Assembly (NCBI GenBank): GCA_023053685.1
Contig: JALIGW010000057.1
Span: forward strand, 2,592,710 to 2,656,709
Reading direction: 5' to 3'
Origin: Diadophis punctatus similis
Lineage: Eukaryota > Chordata > Lepidosauria > Squamata > Dipsadidae
DNA: 64,000 nt
Made by a program: the position numbers and the translations under genes. Within the stretch, counting starts at the first letter, position 1; every line of letters starts with the position of its first letter. The notes below the pieces were generated by a model. The model made no database searches, was not told the DNA's origin, and saw nothing but the letters and a program-made list of their open reading frames with translations. This document shows positions 61,265 to 64,000 of this stretch, piece by piece.

Positions 61265-62775
61265 ACCACATAAATTCCTGTCTAGCTGACATTTTTCAGT
61301 TGTGCTGAAGCAGAGTTCCAGGATTATGCTGAAATCAGCCTCTGCATTTTCTCTCTAGCTGACATTCTCCAGATGTGCTGAAGCAGAGTTCAAAGATTAT
61401 GGTGAACTCTACCACATCAATTTCTCTCTAGCTTACATTTTCCAGATGTGCAGAAGCAGAGTTCAAAGATTATGCTGAAATCTAACACATCAATTTCTCT
61501 CTAGCTGAAATTTTCTAGATGTGCAGAAGCAGAGTTCCAGCATTATGCTGAAATCTGCCACATAAAATTCTCTCTAGCTGACATTTTCCAGATGTGCAGA
61601 AGCAGAGTTCAAATATTATGCTGAAATCTACCATACCAATTTCTCTCTAGCTGACATTTGCCAGATGTGAAGAAGCAGAGTTCCAGGATTGTGCTGAAAT
61701 CTACCATACCAATTTCTCTCTAGCTGACATTTGCCAGATGTGAAGAAGCAGAGTTCCAGGATTGTGCTGAAAACCACCACATCAATTTCTCTCTAGCTTA
61801 CATTTTCCAGATGTGCAGAAGCAGAGTTCCAGGATTTTGCTGAAATGTGCCTTGCAATTTCTCTCTAGCTGACTTTTACAGATGTGAAGAAGCAGAGTTC
61901 AAACATTATGCTGAAATCTACCACATCAATTTCTCTCTAGCTGACATTTGCCAGATGTGAAGAAGCAGATTTCCAGGATTATGCTGAAATCAGCCTCTGC
62001 ATTTTCTCTCTAGCTGACATTTTCCAGATGTGAAGAAGCAGAGTTCAAAGATTATGCTGAAATCTACCACATAAATTCCTATCTAGCTGACATTTTTCAG
62101 ATGTGATGAAGCAGAGTTCCAGGATTATGCTGAAATCAGCCTCTGCATTTTCTCTCTAGCTGACATTCTCCAGATGTGCAGAAGCAGAGTTCAAAGATTA
62201 TGGTGAACTCTACCACATCAATTTCTCTCTAGCTTACATTTTCCAGATGTGCAGAAGCAGAGTTCAAAGATTATGGTGAAATCTACCACATCAATTTCTC
62301 TCTAGCTGACATTTTCCAGACATGCAGAAGCAGCATTCCAGGATTGTGCTGAAAACCACCACATCAATTTCTCTCTAGCTGACTTTTCCAGATGTGCAGA
62401 AGCAGAGTGCCAGGATTTTGCTGTAACCACTTCATCAATTTCTCTCTAGCTGACTTTTCCAGATGTGCAGAAGCACATGTCCAGGATTATGCTGAAATCT
62501 GCCTTGCAATTTCTCTCTAGCTGACTTTTCCAGATGTGCAGGAGAGTTCCAGGATTATGCTGAAATCTGCCTTTTAATTTCTCTCTAGCTGACTTTTCCA
62601 GATGTGCAGGAGAGTTCCAGGATTATGCTGAAATCTACATCAATTTCTCTCTAGCTGACATTTTCCAGATGTGCAGAAGCAGAGTTCCAGGATTATGCTG
62701 AAATCTACATCAATTTCTCTCAAGCTGACATTTTCCAGATGTGCAGAAGCAGAGTGCCAGGATTTTGCTGTAACC
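61265..62775 (+). repeat. Terminal higher-order unit 2 (1,511 bp, 21 monomers)
   Basis: The fullest unit. I count 21 monomers: ATCAGCC, GGTGAACTC, TCTAACAC, CCACATAAAATTC, TACCATACC twice, AAACCACC, ATGTGCC, TACC/CATTTGCC, ATCAGCC, CCACATAAATTCCTATC, ATCAGCC, GGTGAACTC, GGTGAAATC, AAACCACC, GTAACCACTTC, TGCCTTGC, TGCCTTTTAAT, TACATC twice, and GTAACCACC. Private substitutions: TGTGAAGAAGCAGATTT near 61,958 and AGCAGCATTCC near 62,331. Confidence 0.94.
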
Positions 62776-63849
62776 ACCACATAAATTCCTGTCTAGCTGA
62801 CATTTTTCAGTTGTGCTGAAGCAGAGTTCCAGGATTATGCTGAAATCAGCCTCTGCATTTTCTCTCTAGCTGACATTCTCCAGATGTGCTGAAGCAGAGT
62901 TCAAAGATTATGGTGAACTCTACCACATCAATTTCTCTCTAGCTGACTTTTACAGATGTGAAGAAGCAGAGTTCAAACATTATGCTGAAATCTACCACAT
63001 CAATTTCTCTCTAGCTGACATTTGCCAGATGTGCAGAAGCAGATTTCCAGGATTATGCTGAAATCAGCCTCTGCATTTTCTCTCTAGCTGACATTTTCCA
63101 GATGTGAAGAAGCAGAGTTCAAAGATTATGCTGAAATCTACCACATAAATTCCTATCTAGCTGACATTTTTCAGATGTGATGAAGCAGAATTCCAGGATT
63201 ATGCTGAAATCAGCCTCTGCATTTTCTCTCTAGCTGACATTCTCCAGATGTGCAGAAGCAGAGTTCAAAGATTATGGTGAACTCTACCACATCAATTTCT
63301 CTCTAGCTTACATTTTCCAGATGTGCAGAAGCAGAGTTCAAAGATTATGGTGAAATCTACCACATCAATTTCTCTCTAGCTGACATTTTCCAGACATGCA
63401 GAAGCAGCGTTCCAGGATTGTGCTGAAAACCACCACATCAATTTCTCTCTAGCTGACTTTTCCAGATGTGCAGAAGCAGAGTGCCAGGATTTTGCTGTAA
63501 CCACTTCATCAATTTCTCTCTAGCTGACTTTTCCAGATGTGCAGAAGCACATGTCCAGGATTATGCTGAAATCTGCCTTGCAATTTCTCTCTAGCTGACT
63601 TTTCCAGATGTGCAGGAGAGTTCCAGGATTATGCTGAAATCTGCCTTTTAATTTCTCTCTAGCTGACTTTTCCAGATGTGCAGGAGAGTTCCAGGATTAT
63701 GCTGAAATCTACATCAATTTCTCTCTAGCTGACATTTTCCAGATGTGCAGAAGCAGAGTTCCAGGATTATGCTGAAATCTACATCAATTTCTCTCAAGCT
63801 GACATTTTCCAGATGTGCAGAAGCAGAGTGCCAGGATTTTGCTGTAACC
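62776..63849 (+). repeat. Terminal higher-order unit 3 (1,074 bp, 15 monomers)
   Basis: Lacks six monomers (437 bp) of unit 2: GGTGAACTCTACCACATC near 62,910 runs straight to GCTGACTTTTACAG. The rest matches the neighbours almost base for base; one private change, GCAGAATTCC, lies near 63,188. The marker CCACTTCATC is at 63505. Confidence 0.94.
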
Positions 63850-64000
63850 ACCACATAAATTCCTGTCTAGCTGACATTTTTCAGTTGTGCTGAAGCAGAG
63901 TTCCAGGATTATGCTGAAATCAGCCTCTGCATTTTCTCTCTAGCTGACATTCTCCAGATGTGCTGAAGCAGAGTTCAAAGATTATGGTGAACTCTACCAC
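63850..64000 (+). repeat. Terminal higher-order unit 4, cut by window end
   Basis: Starts with ACCACATAAATTCCTGTC and continues identically to units 1-3 to the last base (GGTGAACTCTACCAC). The higher-order array therefore runs on past the window. Confidence 0.93.

Larger units (their letters stand above)
1..64000 (+). repeat. Satellite DNA array, ~73-bp monomer, whole window
   Basis: Every stretch I read is a variant of one unit that begins GCTGAAATC, passes through a pyrimidine run ending TCTCTCTAG, then GCTGACATTTTCCAGATGTG and AGAAGCAGAG, and ends GGATTAT. Successive GCTGAAATC starts at 66, 134, 204, 276, 349, 421, 493, 566, 639, 712, 785, 858 and 931 give lengths of 68, 70, 72, 73, 72, 72 and then 73 six times. 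All units lie in the same orientation and none is interrupted by foreign DNA. The consensus has 17 C, 13 G and no CpG. The family is not one I recognise; it is not alpha satellite (171 bp). A heterochromatic location is inferred from array size and uniformity, not shown. Confidence 0.98.

Noticed and set aside
1..64000. CRISPR array
   Set aside because: The periodicity is of whole monomers in direct contact. There are no unique spacers between conserved repeats, no leader and no cas genes.
1..64000. Alpha satellite or a CENP-B box
   Set aside because: The period is about 73 bp, not 171. The nearest motif, TTCGGAAGCAGAG in one subtype, shares only TTCG with the CENP-B box and lacks its CGGG part.
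1..64000. Cysteine-rich repeat protein or zinc-finger tandem array on the minus strand
   Set aside because: The ~24-residue period and repeated cysteines look suggestive, but there is no C2H2 spacing, and the frame cannot stay open through 73-bp monomers.
1..64000. Polyadenylation signals and promoters
   Set aside because: CATAAA occurs in several subtypes, but I saw no AATAAA in a meaningful setting and no TATA or initiator context distinct from the repeat.
1..64000. Simple single-period higher-order repeat over the whole window
   Set aside because: Marker spacing is regular only locally (1,831-7,948 and 59,971-64,000). Elsewhere overlapping duplications of different length make one period impossible.

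Overview
The whole 64-kb window is one uninterrupted satellite DNA array. It is a head-to-tail series of roughly 880 variant copies of a monomer of about 73 bp (mostly 72-73 bp, with short forms of 68-70 bp), all in the same orientation. I see no protein-coding gene, RNA gene, transposon, unique spacer or inverted segment from the first base to the last. The common monomer is about 41% G+C and contains no CpG, against about 3 expected from its C and G counts. That points to a eukaryotic genome with cytosine methylation (vertebrate-like), in heterochromatin such as a pericentromere, centromere or subtelomere. I do not recognise the family: it is not 171-bp alpha satellite and shows no CENP-B box. 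The species cannot be named from this sequence.

Monomers come in diagnostic subtypes, arranged in two recurring cassettes. Cassette P is an ordered run recognised by monomers starting CCACATAAATTTTCCCCAG, then TACGACATC, CCACATAAAATTC, TACCATACC (usually twice) and AAACCACC, followed by ATGTGCC, CATTTGCC and ATCAGCC monomers and CCACATAAATTCCTATC. Cassette Q holds the monomers with GTAACCACTAC, GCACATGTCC, GTGCAGGAG and TACATC. P and Q alternate along the array and have been duplicated at many scales, from 219 bp to about 13.5 kb.

Layout. (1) 1-8,221: a fragment matching 8,639-9,108, then 219-bp trimer pairs and a 3,059-bp unit present twice (1,831-4,889 and 4,890-7,948), each splitting into 874 + 1,019 + 1,166 bp (12, 14 and 16 monomers). 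(2) 8,222-31,154: a mosaic in which 8,222-12,694 is copied at 16,312-20,857. It also holds tandem units of 1,091 bp (11,478-13,659), 2,377 bp (13,190-17,943), 2,960 bp (18,511-24,430) and 1,884 bp (26,971-30,738), and about 5.1 kb of 13.6-18.7 kb is copied at 23.8-28.9 kb. (3) 31,155-57,404: two copies of a macro-unit of about 13 kb, separated by offsets of 13,775, 13,994, 13,629, 13,410, 13,555 and 13,413 as whole-monomer indels accumulate. (4) 57,405-59,970: a further partial copy of 53.65-56.4 kb. (5) 59,971-64,000: a regular higher-order repeat of 18, 21 and 15 monomers, then a truncated fourth unit.

No genes act together here. What the sequence records is the history of the array: repeated in-register unequal exchange, nested duplications whose order can be partly read, and recent local homogenisation, strongest at the right end. 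Short minus-strand open frames are by-products of the repeat (the largest is 92 codons, repeated seven times). Duplication boundaries were found by eye from marker variants and are good to about one monomer unless tied to a named marker.
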